DNA of 64,000 nucleotides from Bacteroidaceae bacterium (GTDB taxonomy: Bacteria > Bacteroidota > Bacteroidia > Bacteroidales > Bacteroidaceae): positions 1 to 64,000 of the forward strand of contig JAFSNB010000035.1 in assembly GCA_017447625.1 (NCBI GenBank), read 5' to 3'. The translations under genes were made by a program, and so were the position numbers. Positions 43,561 to 53,133 of this stretch are shown here, in pieces. Numbering within the stretch: the stretch's first letter is position 1; each line of letters begins with the position of its first letter. Under the pieces are notes generated by a model, which saw only the letters and a program-made list of their open reading frames with translations, was not told the DNA's origin and ran no database searches.

Positions 43561-46101
43561 ATGAAAAAGATTTACTTATTCCTGACAGCGCTGCTTCTTG
43601 CGACAGCATTACAGGCAGCAACAAACGTAAATTCTCCCGCTTTGAATTCGCCTGATGGCGATGAAAGCCCGGAGAACAGTTACCAACTCACAGTCAACGT
43701 GAATGCCACAGACACCACGTTAGCAAATGTGAAGATTCTATATAGTAGTTCTGGTTTTGGTTATTATATAGATATAGATAGTTATAGTATTAGTCAATAT
43801 CAGGAAATTACAAATCGCACTCCTACTGCTTTGCCAAGAGGCAATTATTATGTGGCCTTAGTTAGCACAAAGTTTGGGCGTTACTCTTATGCATTTCCTG
43901 TTATTTCACAAAAGCAGGTACAGCTTACTTCAGACCAAACCATAGATTTTAACTTCCACAAACTCACCGTTGACTTTGACCTTCCAGATGGAGCGGAAGA
44001 CCACTTCTATACAAGAACCCGTCAATATGGTTTAAATAACTCTTATTTTTGTGAAATTAGTTTAGGTAATCAAAACTCCATAGAGGTGTTTGAGGGGAAT
44101 GTGTCCTTGACTATTTACGATAAGAATAATTATTATCAGATTGCCTCTTATGGTGGTGACATCACCTCCGACCAAACCCAAATTATACCCTTCCACACTT
44201 TGACGGTAAGCACAAATGCATCAGAAGAGGTGATGAACTTGTCAGAGATAAGAGTATACAATGGCAATAATTATCAGTATTATACTCTTGCAAATAACGG
44301 GAGTGTAGTTTTGCCAGAAGGAAGTTATTCCGTTCGTCTAGTAGATAAAGACCTTGGAACCACAACTGCATCTAAAAGCATCACACTATCGTCTGACCAA
44401 ACAGTATCGCTTAACAACTACAACCTTACCGTAAATTTAAACACCACACATCCAGATAACCTAATTCTTATTTATAGCAACTCTGAAGATTATGTTCGGA
44501 GTTATTACGGTGATGGAGCTACAATTATTGAGAACCATAGTTCTATTTCATTATTAGAGGGTACGAGAATATATGTTGGCGTTTATGACAAGAAGTCAAA
44601 TCAGACTTTAGAATATAAGAAAATAGAAATGGAAGCCGATCAAACGGTTGATTTCGATATTAACTTTTTTAACCTTACCGTAAACTTTAGTGCCACCCGT
44701 CCTGATAACCTAATACTTATATATAGTGAAAATAGTTCTTATGTTCGGTATTACCAAGATTATGGAGAGAGGGCAACAATTATGGAAAACCAGAGCCCTG
44801 TTTCATTTAGTGAGGGAACGAGAATTTATGTTGGCGTATATGACAAGGAGTCTCAAGAAACAGTATATTATAAGGAGGTAGTGATGGATTCTGACAAAAC
44901 GGAAGATTTTAAACTAAACCTCGTGTCTCTTAACATCTCTGCTCCAGCTGAGATTCAGGACGATATAGATATCTATTTGTCTTCAACGTCTTCAACTAAT
45001 TATTATTATAAGGAAATAAATGAAAGCGTGTTAGTACCTGATGGGAAATATGAGATTAAAGTAAAAACATCTCGTCAAACTATATATAAGACATTGGATG
45101 TTTCAGAAGATACATCATTAGATATAAAAGTAAACAAGCTTGCCATAACATGTCAAGACATAGATGGGAATGTGGCATCTGATATACGACTCCAGTTGCG
45201 ATCAAATAAGAACGACGGATACAGTTCATACAGAACAGACGAGAACGGACAAGTAATTTCATACTGGTTTGAAGGGGACACCGTGCGTATTACTCCTGAG
45301 GATAACAACTTCGACGTATCGAATTATATCGTAATAATGAGTGAGGACAAGAACGTTACCCTGAAGGTTCCCAATAAGATTACGTTCAAATTGTATGTTG
45401 ATGGCAGGCCTTATACAAAATATGCACACATTTTCAATTTTGACAACCAGCCAATGAATTACGATGACGATGACAAGGGCAATTATACCCTCCGTTACGA
45501 TTCCAAGCATCCGCTTCGCTTATACATGGATGATCTTCATGGAAGTTCAACGTATTGTGACGAGGGTTTTGTGGCTGGATATTTCATTCCGACAGATGGC
45601 TGCAAGGTAGAAGTGGCTTCTGTGAGTGTTCAGAGCGACGGCAAGGGACTGGTGTTCCCGCGCAACGACTTCCAGCCGCAACAGATTTATAGGATGTTTG
45701 TTGGAAATGTGGTTCGCCTGGCTGCTGTTCCCGTAGGCGACGGAAAGTTCGTCAACTGGGAGATTAACGGCAAGCAATATACGCAACCGTTGATTGATTA
45801 TACTGTCACAGACGACGCTGTCACAGCCATTGCGCATTTCAGCGGTGACGTGACTACAAACGTGAAGGGTGTCACACCTCCCAGCTCAGAACAGATTACT
45901 GTCAGCATAGAGGGAGGTATCCTGCGTCTGCCTGAGAGCGTGGAAGGAGACGCTTCATTCTACTCTGTAGATGGCCGCATGGTGAAGCAGGTTGGCGTTG
46001 TCGGCGACCGCATCGTAATCAGCGACCTGCCAGCCGGCGCATACGTCCTGACTCTCTATGTTGAAGGCCGCATCCTTTCCGCACGCTTCGTAAAGCCGTA
46101 A
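43561..46101 (+). CDS. Secreted repeat protein with C-terminal sorting-like domain
   Basis: 846 residues with a signal peptide (1-19, LLLATALQAATN). The mature part is built of about seven tandem beta-rich repeats of 70-90 residues (pattern LTVNxN...IxxYSxSxxYxxYY...LxEGxYxVxxYDKxSxxTxxYKxIxxxSDQTVDFxxN; clearest around 300-460), like carboxypeptidase-regulatory or Ig-type modules. The end (VDGRMVKQVGVVGDRIVISDLPAGAYVLTLYVEGRILSARFVKP) is a cell-surface sorting-type tail. I do not recognise a specific family. Bases 43730-45560 are AT-rich while the last 500 are of host-like GC, suggesting an acquired or fast-evolving repeat region joined to an old tail. Confidence 0.8.
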   Translation: MKKIYLFLTALLLATALQAATNVNSPALNSPDGDESPENSYQLTVNVNATDTTLANVKILYSSSGFGYYIDIDSYSISQYQEITNRTPTALPRGNYYVALVSTKFGRYSYAFPVISQKQVQLTSDQTIDFNFHKLTVDFDLPDGAEDHFYTRTRQYGLNNSYFCEISLGNQNSIEVFEGNVSLTIYDKNNYYQIASYGGDITSDQTQIIPFHTLTVSTNASEEVMNLSEIRVYNGNNYQYYTLANNGSVVLPEGSYSVRLVDKDLGTTTASKSITLSSDQTVSLNNYNLTVNLNTTHPDNLILIYSNSEDYVRSYYGDGATIIENHSSISLLEGTRIYVGVYDKKSNQTLEYKKIEMEADQTVDFDINFFNLTVNFSATRPDNLILIYSENSSYVRYYQDYGERATIMENQSPVSFSEGTRIYVGVYDKESQETVYYKEVVMDSDKTEDFKLNLVSLNISAPAEIQDDIDIYLSSTSSTNYYYKEINESVLVPDGKYEIKVKTSRQTIYKTLDVSEDTSLDIKVNKLAITCQDIDGNVASDIRLQLRSNKNDGYSSYRTDENGQVISYWFEGDTVRITPEDNNFDVSNYIVIMSEDKNVTLKVPNKITFKLYVDGRPYTKYAHIFNFDNQPMNYDDDDKGNYTLRYDSKHPLRLYMDDLHGSSTYCDEGFVAGYFIPTDGCKVEVASVSVQSDGKGLVFPRNDFQPQQIYRMFVGNVVRLAAVPVGDGKFVNWEINGKQYTQPLIDYTVTDDAVTAIAHFSGDVTTNVKGVTPPSSEQITVSIEGGILRLPESVEGDASFYSVDGRMVKQVGVVGDRIVISDLPAGAYVLTLYVEGRILSARFVKP

Positions 46102-46141
46102 ACACATAAGAAATCACCAGGTTTTAGTACCTGCACAATAT

Positions 46142-46195
46142 AACGACAGCAACAATATGCTTCATCCGGAAGTGATTGTTGCTGTCGTTGTTTTA
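46142..46195 (+). terminator. Strong intrinsic terminator
   Basis: A 15-bp perfect stem (46142-46156 with 46175-46189, AACGACAGCAACAAT) encloses an 18-base loop and is followed by GTTTTAT. It ends transcription after the secreted repeat protein. Confidence 0.9.
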
Positions 46196-46199
46196 TCTC

Positions 46200-46412
46200 C
46201 CTGCGGGTGTAGGTTCAGCTGCCTGCGGGCCTACGGGCGTCTCCCTGCGGGTCTATCACCTCCTGAGCCCGCAGGGACGAGCCTCTCCCCCTGGGCTTAG
46301 ACGATCTGAGACGGCCGTGTCATGAACCTGAGACGGCCGTCACCTGAATCTGAGACGGCCGTGTCATGAACCTGAGACAGCCGTCACCTGAATCTGAGAC
46401 GGCCGTCTCACG
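46200..46412. repeat. CCTGCGGG words and five 22-bp GAGACGGCCGT repeats
   Basis: 46200-46280 holds several CCTGCGGG/CCCGCAGG words in both orientations. From 46305, units beginning (T/C)CTGAGACGGCCGT start every 22 bases at 46305, 46327, 46349, 46371 and 46393, alternating between two tails. The last unit contains a 16-base perfect palindrome (TGAGACGGCCGTCTCA, 46395-46410). Confidence 0.92.
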
Positions 46413-46505
46413 ATGACGCGAAAAGATGTGTTGGAAATCAGTCCCTTGGCTTAACAAGTGTAAAGCCATGTGCGAAAGGATAATATGTCTCATTTCGGAC
46501 TTCAT
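46320..46505 (-). CDS. Possible small protein ending in the 22-bp repeat
   Basis: 61 residues from the ATG at 46505, which is 27 bases after a good TAnnTTTG element. The N-terminal 34 residues (MKSEMRHIILSHMALHLLSQ...) look helical; the C-terminal 27 (RETAVSDSGDGC, RPSQIQVTAVSGS) are encoded by the 22-base repeats read in shifting frames. I do not recognise it. The promoter and helical start argue for expression, the repeat-derived tail argues against a conserved function. Confidence 0.4.
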   Translation of the reverse strand: MKSEMRHIILSHMALHLLSQGTDFQHIFSRHRETAVSDSGDGCLRFMTRPSQIQVTAVSGS

Positions 46506-46531
46506 TGTTTGGGCTGATGGTTTTATCGCTG

Positions 46532-46539
46532 CAAAGGTA
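46532..46539 (-). promoter_or_regulatory. Bacteroidetes -7 element, leftward
   Basis: Minus-strand TACCTTTG followed by GCAGC, a very typical Bacteroidetes -7 and transcription-start context. It points towards the small frame and the 22-bp repeats. Confidence 0.6.
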
Positions 46540-46886
46540 CAAAATATTTCCGAATTAAAGACAACTGAAAGCAAAAATTTTTCAGAATATATTGCCCTCA
46601 ATATCAATTACCCTCTTGTAGATATAACCGCTGAATTTAGGGAGCCTACCCCCCCGATTTTCATATAAAATCCGGGAGTATGCTGCCGATTTTACTGACT
46701 AAATCAGGTGCTATGGAAGATATCATTAGATTAACTTGCAAATAATACGCTCATTTTTTAACTAACGAAGTGCTAACTGATAGAATCAAGGTTAAAGATG
46801 CAAAAACAGAGACATTAATTATATTATTAGAGGGCGTGTTTACTTAAGAAACGTTAAAGAACGGGCGTTTTATGGCGTTAAGGCAG

Positions 46887-46915
46887 TTGTCAGCCAAATG
46901 TTTTGCTTAATTTTG
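46887..46915 (+). promoter_or_regulatory. Candidate promoter of the srfB-srfC cluster
   Basis: TTG at 46887-46889 and TAATTTTG at 46908-46915 with an 18-base spacer, 22 bases before the srfB ATG. It is the only good TAnnTTTG in front of the cluster; the spacers between the following genes are short and I saw no equally good element in them. The 300 bases upstream (46610-46886) otherwise hold nothing I can name. Confidence 0.6.
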
Positions 46916-46937
46916 GGGCGTTTAAGTAACAAAAAGC

Positions 46938-49900
46938 ATGGACAAACATACGCAAAACAGCCTGATAGCTAACACAGGCCTTCATTTCAAAATCACAAGA
47001 ATAGAGATCAATCCCGAGGAACCGCTCATCATGGAAGGCGGCAAAACCCTGAAGATGACGTTCTTGGAAACGATCGATTTCCTCAACGATGCCCGCGTCC
47101 GCTTAGACCTCTGCAGTCAGCGCGACGGTCTGTATGTGCCGGTAGATTGCCTGCGTCAGAACGACATCATGGAGATGGCGCCCAACGGCTCCGTGATGCT
47201 TGACAACACCGGCGTCCCGCGCATCAAGAAGGACGCTCCGCTTGCCATATATGAGAACTACGAGACGGGGTCTCCCGAACTGATGAGCATCAACTCCCTC
47301 TCATCGTTCCGCATCAAGCAGGAACGTGAGGTTCGCTCTGCTTTCGAGATGCTCATAGGGAAATGGCTTCCGATGCCTATGTACGAGGTGGAAGTGAGCG
47401 GCCAAAGCACGGGCTATCCCAACGGATGGTGCCGCGTACGCATCGACCCGGAAGGCGAGAAGCAGAAGAACGGCACTCAGCTTTTCCGTCTCACCTGGGC
47501 CTTTGACACCCGCCTTGGCGAGGACAACGTTGAAGGAATCCTGCGCCCGACCTTCCTGGGCGGCAGCGGCGAACAGAAACAGTATTCGCTCTGTAACCGT
47601 GCAGACCTGCTGCTCGGCAATTTCATAAATATCCCCGACGGACAAAACGACGCCCCGATTGGCGACTATCTCGCCTCGCTACTCAGTATAGACCTGAGTT
47701 CGGACGATCCGCACAAATACAAATTCCTGGCTTTCTATGTCTATCTCATAAACTATATCCGTATCGTCGGTGGCGCACCTGAGATAACCCTCTACAACAA
47801 GCCCGACCGCATGATTCCGGTGGATATGTCCGTTGATATAGGCAACAGTCGCACCTGCGCAGTTCTCTTTGAGCGCGGCGACTTCACCAAGGCACGTATG
47901 CTGCGTCTCTACGATCTGTCGGAACCGTGGCGCACCTACGACCGCAACGGCGGCTCCTACGAGAACGCATTTGATATGCGCATCGTTTTCCGCCGTGCAG
48001 ACTTCGGAGGCGATCTCACACAGGACAAGACATTGTTCCAATGGCCGTCGCTCGTACGAGTCGGTGAGGAGGCCAAGCATCTCGTCTATCGTTCATTAGA
48101 AGGACACGGAGAGAGCGAACGCACCACAAACTACTCGTCTCCCAAGCGTTACCTCTGGGACGACCGCAAATACGAAGACCGCTGGGAGCTGATGGTAGTT
48201 TCTGACGACCCCACCAACCTGCGCGTGAATCCGCAGATATTTATCGAGGGCTTCACAGACCACTTCGACGACGACGGCACTTATCTCGAGGAGGAGAAGG
48301 AGTTCGACCTCTTCTCTCTGGGGCAGACCGACAACCAATGCCACTACAGCCGCCGCTCGCTGATGACTTTCGTGATGATTGAGATGCTGCAGCAGGCTGT
48401 CGGTTACATCAACTCCAGCAAGTTCCGCGATATGCACGGGCAGACCGACTGCCGCCGTTACCTGCGCAACATCATCATCACCTGCCCCACAGCGATGCCG
48501 CTGCGCGAACAGCTCGCACTGCGCAAGGCTGCGGCAGATGCCACACGCCTGCTCCACAAACTTACGCCCTCTCTGCCCGAGATGACCATTATTCCCGACC
48601 CGTCACGCCTACAGCCTACAGACGACTTGGAACAGCTCGAGGCACGCGGCTGGCTCTACGACGAGGCTTTTGCCAGTCAGCTGGTTTATCTCTATGCTGA
48701 ACTGGCCCAGCGCTACAGCGGACGGGTGGACCGTTTCTTCCAGATTAAGGGTCACCACCGCAAAGAAATGGAAGAGCAGGGCTTCGAAGGCCATTCGCTC
48801 ACTATCGGCACTATCGACATCGGAGCCGGCACCACGGATATAATGGTAACAGCCTACGGTCAGAAAGGCAGCGGTAAGCTCACCCCCGTGCCGCTATACT
48901 ACGACAGCTTCTATACCGCAGGTGACGACATCCTGCACAATGTCATCCGAGACATCATACTCGAAGGTCCCGACAACCAGTCGGAAACTCTGGGCAGCAT
49001 AGGCAGCGCCGTTTCTGCACGCATACAGCGCATGACACCCGACGAACTGCTTCAGATCCCGCGTATCCGCGAGACCAAGACTTATTCCGACACCGTCGAG
49101 GACATCCGCCACGCCATCAGCGAAGAGGATGCTCGCCATCACAAGCACCATCTGACTCAGGAGCTGATGCACCACTTCTTTGCCGACAACTCGGCCAACC
49201 AGAGCGAGAAGGACCGCCGATGCCGTCTGGACTTCTGTACTCAGGTGAGTCACCCCATATCCCAGTTTATGCTCGAACGTCTCAAACAGAAGCGTCCGTC
49301 AAAACTCTATACCTACGATGAAATCTTCCCGCGCGAGAAGCCGGCATCGTACCTGCTCGACCACTTTGAGCATCATTTCGGATTCCGCTTCGAGGAACTC
49401 TCATGGCGTTTTGACCCAGAAGAGGTTGCAGCCGTGGTACGCGACACAATGGAGTCGCTCATCAAAGCGCTCTCCGTGGTTATGTATGCATACAACTGCG
49501 ACATTCTTGTTCTCTCAGGCCGACCCACCAATCTGGAACCTCTCACCGAGCTCTTCCTGAAGTATATTCCCATCGCCCCCAACCGTCTGGTGCTGTTGAA
49601 CCAGTACCGCGTCGGACGCTGGTTCCCGCTGGCCACAGAGGAAGGTTATTTCCAGGAGAGCCAGAAAGCAGTTGTGGCTGTAGGTGCCGAAGTGGGCTAT
49701 TTGGCCAGCACTACGGGCTTCAACGGGCTGGTTCTGGACTTCTCCCGTATGGCAAAGGACATGAAATCCACAGCCCGATACATGGGAGTCTTTGACGAAG
49801 AGCTGCAGGAAGTACGCACCCCGCTTCTCACTCCGGAGAACGGCACATGCACCCTGAAGGGAGTGTCTGTCTTCCCCTGCTACATCGGATGCAAGCAGTA

Positions 49901-50150
49901 CAACTCGCCCAAATACCAGGCACGCCCGATTTACGCCATTTATAACCACAGCGGCGTCAATCAGCTGAACATCATGCTGCAACGCAACTACTTCGAGGAT
50001 CGCGAGCTGCTCACCCTGGAGGACGTAACCGACATGGAGGGCGAGACTATCCCGACATCGCAGGTTGACCTGCGGATGCAGTCGCTGGCTCAGGACGGCA
50101 AGTTCTGGATGGACAAGGGCGCCTTCACCCTCCGGATTCAGGAACATTGA
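46938..50150 (+). CDS. srfB: SrfB-like actin/Hsp70-fold ATPase
   Basis: 1070 residues, close to the ~1000 of proteobacterial SrfB (Virulence factor SrfB family). The actin-fold phosphate and adenosine motifs are visible: SVDIGNSRTCAVLF (about 298), TIDIGAGTTDIMV (about 626) and DILVLSGRPTNLEPL (about 856). An N-terminal ~290-residue beta-rich region precedes the ATPase core. No signal peptide or membrane helix. In Salmonella and relatives SrfB sits with SrfA and SrfC in srfABC, a locus of debated role (virulence, toxin). Here srfC follows directly, srfA is absent. It starts a ten-gene same-strand cluster. The family call rests on motifs, size and the srfC neighbour, not an alignment. Confidence 0.8.
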   Translation: MDKHTQNSLIANTGLHFKITRIEINPEEPLIMEGGKTLKMTFLETIDFLNDARVRLDLCSQRDGLYVPVDCLRQNDIMEMAPNGSVMLDNTGVPRIKKDAPLAIYENYETGSPELMSINSLSSFRIKQEREVRSAFEMLIGKWLPMPMYEVEVSGQSTGYPNGWCRVRIDPEGEKQKNGTQLFRLTWAFDTRLGEDNVEGILRPTFLGGSGEQKQYSLCNRADLLLGNFINIPDGQNDAPIGDYLASLLSIDLSSDDPHKYKFLAFYVYLINYIRIVGGAPEITLYNKPDRMIPVDMSVDIGNSRTCAVLFERGDFTKARMLRLYDLSEPWRTYDRNGGSYENAFDMRIVFRRADFGGDLTQDKTLFQWPSLVRVGEEAKHLVYRSLEGHGESERTTNYSSPKRYLWDDRKYEDRWELMVVSDDPTNLRVNPQIFIEGFTDHFDDDGTYLEEEKEFDLFSLGQTDNQCHYSRRSLMTFVMIEMLQQAVGYINSSKFRDMHGQTDCRRYLRNIIITCPTAMPLREQLALRKAAADATRLLHKLTPSLPEMTIIPDPSRLQPTDDLEQLEARGWLYDEAFASQLVYLYAELAQRYSGRVDRFFQIKGHHRKEMEEQGFEGHSLTIGTIDIGAGTTDIMVTAYGQKGSGKLTPVPLYYDSFYTAGDDILHNVIRDIILEGPDNQSETLGSIGSAVSARIQRMTPDELLQIPRIRETKTYSDTVEDIRHAISEEDARHHKHHLTQELMHHFFADNSANQSEKDRRCRLDFCTQVSHPISQFMLERLKQKRPSKLYTYDEIFPREKPASYLLDHFEHHFGFRFEELSWRFDPEEVAAVVRDTMESLIKALSVVMYAYNCDILVLSGRPTNLEPLTELFLKYIPIAPNRLVLLNQYRVGRWFPLATEEGYFQESQKAVVAVGAEVGYLASTTGFNGLVLDFSRMAKDMKSTARYMGVFDEELQEVRTPLLTPENGTCTLKGVSVFPCYIGCKQYNSPKYQARPIYAIYNHSGVNQLNIMLQRNYFEDRELLTLEDVTDMEGETIPTSQVDLRMQSLAQDGKFWMDKGAFTLRIQEH

Positions 50151-50200
50151 TTTTACATTCTACTTTTTACATTTAATATTTTACATTCTACATCAATCAT
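50151..50200 (+). repeat. TACATTT/TTTTACA microsatellite spacer
   Basis: The srfB-srfC spacer consists of imperfect 7- to 9-base TTTTACATT words. Comparable spacers separate other genes of the cluster (53102-53133, 55190-55241, 56199-56232, 60921-60955). Confidence 0.75.
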
Positions 50201-53101
50201 ATGGCTTCAGATATAAAGACTCAGATAGAGAACATCAACAACAGTCTCGCTTGGATTAGACGCCACCACCCTGAGCACTATGAGCAGCGTTTCCTGCAAT
50301 TGGTAGAAGAGCGACGCAAACTGCGCAAGATTGCAGAGGCAGAGAAGGACAACCCCGCCATCGCCGCCTATGGCGTGAGTCAGGTGGGCAAGTCGTATCT
50401 GATGAGCAATATGTTGCAGCAGGAAGTCACACTCCCCGACGGGTCACGCACCATAAAGCCGTTTGAGGTGGAAGCCGACGGCATCCGCTACAACTTCATC
50501 AATGATATGAACCCCATCACCACGAACACCGAGGCTACGGGCGTGGTGACACGTTTCTCGTCGTTCTCGCGTGACGAATCCCGTTACAGCAAGGAATATC
50601 CAGTGCTGATGAAGTGCCTTTCGATTGCAGATATGACGCTTGTTATCTGCGACGGCTACTTCCACGATGTCGATGACCCGACCACAGACAGCCGCAACGA
50701 GATCGACGAGCACGCAAACGAGCTGTACCTGCAGTACCGCGACCGTGAGCCACAGCGTAGCACACCGCTTACAGCCGACGATGTGATGGAAATGAAGTAT
50801 TATTTCCGGAAATACATCAAGAACGCTCAGGAAATAAACAAGTCCAGTATCTTTGACCGTATCGCACTCGTCGTAAATCGGATTCCGGTGGAAGACTATG
50901 TCAGCGTCTTCTCCTATCTCTGGAACGGCGAGGCCAATCTGAGCAAGCTCTACAAGCGGGTACTCTCAACTCTGCACACACTCAACTTCCAGCGTGAGAT
51001 CTATCTGCCCGTAGATGCCGTTCTACATAAGCAGAAAAACGAGAACACCATAATGAGTGTGCAATGTCTCGACGGACTGCTTGACGACCAGACTGAATAC
51101 AAGTGCGACGCTTATCTGAAGCAGACCGACGGCACCTTCCTGAAACGTCCCGACATGAGCAAAAGCGCCCTCTCTTCTGTCTGTGCAGAAGTGGTGTTCC
51201 GCATCAGTCGCGAATTCCTCGAGGGCAGCGGCAGTTATGACATGACTTACGTAGCTCCCAACATCCAGTCCCAACTCACTCAGGGAGGCGTGAACTATGA
51301 CCTACTCAAAAAGACCGACCTGCTCGACTTCCCCGGCGCCCGCTCACGCACCACTCAGAAGATTTCCACCCTGCAGCAGCCCAAGATCCTCACCACCGTG
51401 TTGTTGCGCGGTAAGGTGGCCTACCTCTTCAACAAATACTGCGAGGCACGTGCCATCAATATCCTACTCTTCTGCCACCACGGAGAGAAGAACGAGGTCA
51501 CGAACCTGTATATTATCCTCAACGAATGGGTAAACCAATATGTTGGAACAACGCCGGAAGAGCGCGCTCGCACGCTCCAGTTGGCCGGCGGCATATCCCC
51601 GCTCTTCTATATCGCCACAAAGTTCAACATGGATATGGCGGAGAACCAGAACCCGTCGGCAAATGAACGTGTTGCCATCGACGGCCGTTGGTCTGCCCGT
51701 TTCATGAAGGTACTTTACAAAGAGTGTTTTCAGGCTGACAGCGTTGATTGGGTGAAGAACTGGACACAACCCGGACAGTTCTTCCAGAACAGTTATCTAC
51801 TGCGCGACTTCAAATACTCCGGTCCCAAAGGCTCGAAGCTCTTCGACGGCTTTGCCACCGAGGGCAAGGAAACCAACTTGCTCGTCTCCAGAGACTATCT
51901 GGATCTGCTCCGCGACTCCTTCTGCGAGAGCGACGATGCTGCTATGTTCTTCGCTAACCGCGAGCTCGCCTGGGACGTAGCAAGCACTATGAACAACGAC
52001 GGTTCGCTATACATTATAGAAAATCTCACGCGCGTGGCGTCCGCAATGGGACGAGTGCGCGAAGCACAGTTCAAGGACACCTGCGCTCAGGTTCTGAACA
52101 AAGTCCTGACTATAATGAAGGAGTATTACATCTCCGACGATACCGCAGAACTGCTTGCAGAGAACATACGTAAGGCAAACGGAATCTTCCGCGAGCTGGA
52201 GTTTACATGTCAGGACAATCCGGGATTCTTCGGACATCTCCTGAAAGCACTCCAACTCACCGAAGCCCAGAGTTTCAAGGAGGTTCACCGCCTTATACCT
52301 GAGCTCGGGCGCGCCGTTCATGACACAAGCAAGATTGTTGATTATGAGCTTATTCGCAAGCGCTGCAATAATTTTGAGGGCTGCCCAAGCGAAGCCTCAA
52401 AATGGCAGATGTTCATTCAGACATACCGTTTCACCAGTCAGGAGGAGGCTGCCGAATACCTCAAGTCACGTGGTGTGGATGAGCGCAAGCTCTTCCAGGG
52501 AGACACCGTGAAACGCAAGAACTCATCGATTATCGCCGACGACCTCGTCACCCTGTGGCAGGATTATATCAGCAGCGTACAGTTTATGAACGCATTTGCC
52601 GGGGACGGACTTATGGACGAAATCGTTCTGGCAAATCTCGTGGCTTGCATAACGAACACGGCTCACAGCGTACATCTGACAGAACGCATCGAACAGGAGA
52701 TTGCCGACTACGTGGATATCCTAAACACCTCAAATATCAACGAGGACCTCATTGCCGACATGATTGCGACAACAATCAGCGACTTCGTCATCGACTTCGG
52801 CTTCCGTTACCTGGAAGCAGATCAGATACAGACCTCGCGTAGGGTATCTACGGAGATGCATCTCCCGTGCTTCGTCTGGACACAGCGTGAGAGAAAGGAG
52901 CACTATGAGGAGGAGGAGATGACAGCTCTGTTCAATGAGATTCTCTCATCCGCAGGACGTTACACCCCGGCTTACGAGGCCAACTATAACACCTGGCTCG
53001 AATATATGTATGTGGCTTTCATTGCACACATCAATGTTCCCGACTACGACCGTGAGGCCAACGAGCAGATAAAACTCATCCTTGATGCCATCAAACAATA
53101 A
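50201..53101 (+). CDS. srfC: SrfC-like dynamin-type GTPase (putative virulence factor family)
   Basis: 966 residues. The P-loop GVSQVGKS (about 58-65) followed by YLMSNML, then NTEATGVVTRFSSF (about 108) and ADMTLVICDGYFHDVDD closely match proteobacterial SrfC (GLSQAGKSYL, GGKEATGLVTRF, FHD). A G3-like LLDFPGARSR lies near 375. The N-terminal 50 residues and much of the C-terminal half (about 560-960) look helical, as in dynamin-like proteins. No membrane helix is seen. With SrfB it is probably the conserved core of the cluster. Nucleotide specificity and partner are not shown by sequence. Confidence 0.85.
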   Translation: MASDIKTQIENINNSLAWIRRHHPEHYEQRFLQLVEERRKLRKIAEAEKDNPAIAAYGVSQVGKSYLMSNMLQQEVTLPDGSRTIKPFEVEADGIRYNFINDMNPITTNTEATGVVTRFSSFSRDESRYSKEYPVLMKCLSIADMTLVICDGYFHDVDDPTTDSRNEIDEHANELYLQYRDREPQRSTPLTADDVMEMKYYFRKYIKNAQEINKSSIFDRIALVVNRIPVEDYVSVFSYLWNGEANLSKLYKRVLSTLHTLNFQREIYLPVDAVLHKQKNENTIMSVQCLDGLLDDQTEYKCDAYLKQTDGTFLKRPDMSKSALSSVCAEVVFRISREFLEGSGSYDMTYVAPNIQSQLTQGGVNYDLLKKTDLLDFPGARSRTTQKISTLQQPKILTTVLLRGKVAYLFNKYCEARAINILLFCHHGEKNEVTNLYIILNEWVNQYVGTTPEERARTLQLAGGISPLFYIATKFNMDMAENQNPSANERVAIDGRWSARFMKVLYKECFQADSVDWVKNWTQPGQFFQNSYLLRDFKYSGPKGSKLFDGFATEGKETNLLVSRDYLDLLRDSFCESDDAAMFFANRELAWDVASTMNNDGSLYIIENLTRVASAMGRVREAQFKDTCAQVLNKVLTIMKEYYISDDTAELLAENIRKANGIFRELEFTCQDNPGFFGHLLKALQLTEAQSFKEVHRLIPELGRAVHDTSKIVDYELIRKRCNNFEGCPSEASKWQMFIQTYRFTSQEEAAEYLKSRGVDERKLFQGDTVKRKNSSIIADDLVTLWQDYISSVQFMNAFAGDGLMDEIVLANLVACITNTAHSVHLTERIEQEIADYVDILNTSNINEDLIADMIATTISDFVIDFGFRYLEADQIQTSRRVSTEMHLPCFVWTQRERKEHYEEEEMTALFNEILSSAGRYTPAYEANYNTWLEYMYVAFIAHINVPDYDREANEQIKLILDAIKQ

Positions 53102-53133
53102 TTATGCATTTTGCATTAAGAATTACGAATTAA

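Noticed and set aside
46305-46412. CRISPR array
   Set aside because: The units are 22 bases with no distinct variable spacers and no cas genes nearby; they are plain tandem repeats.
46426-46668. 80-codon plus-strand frame before the srf cluster
   Set aside because: It runs against a good leftward promoter and has no domain or plausible start signal.
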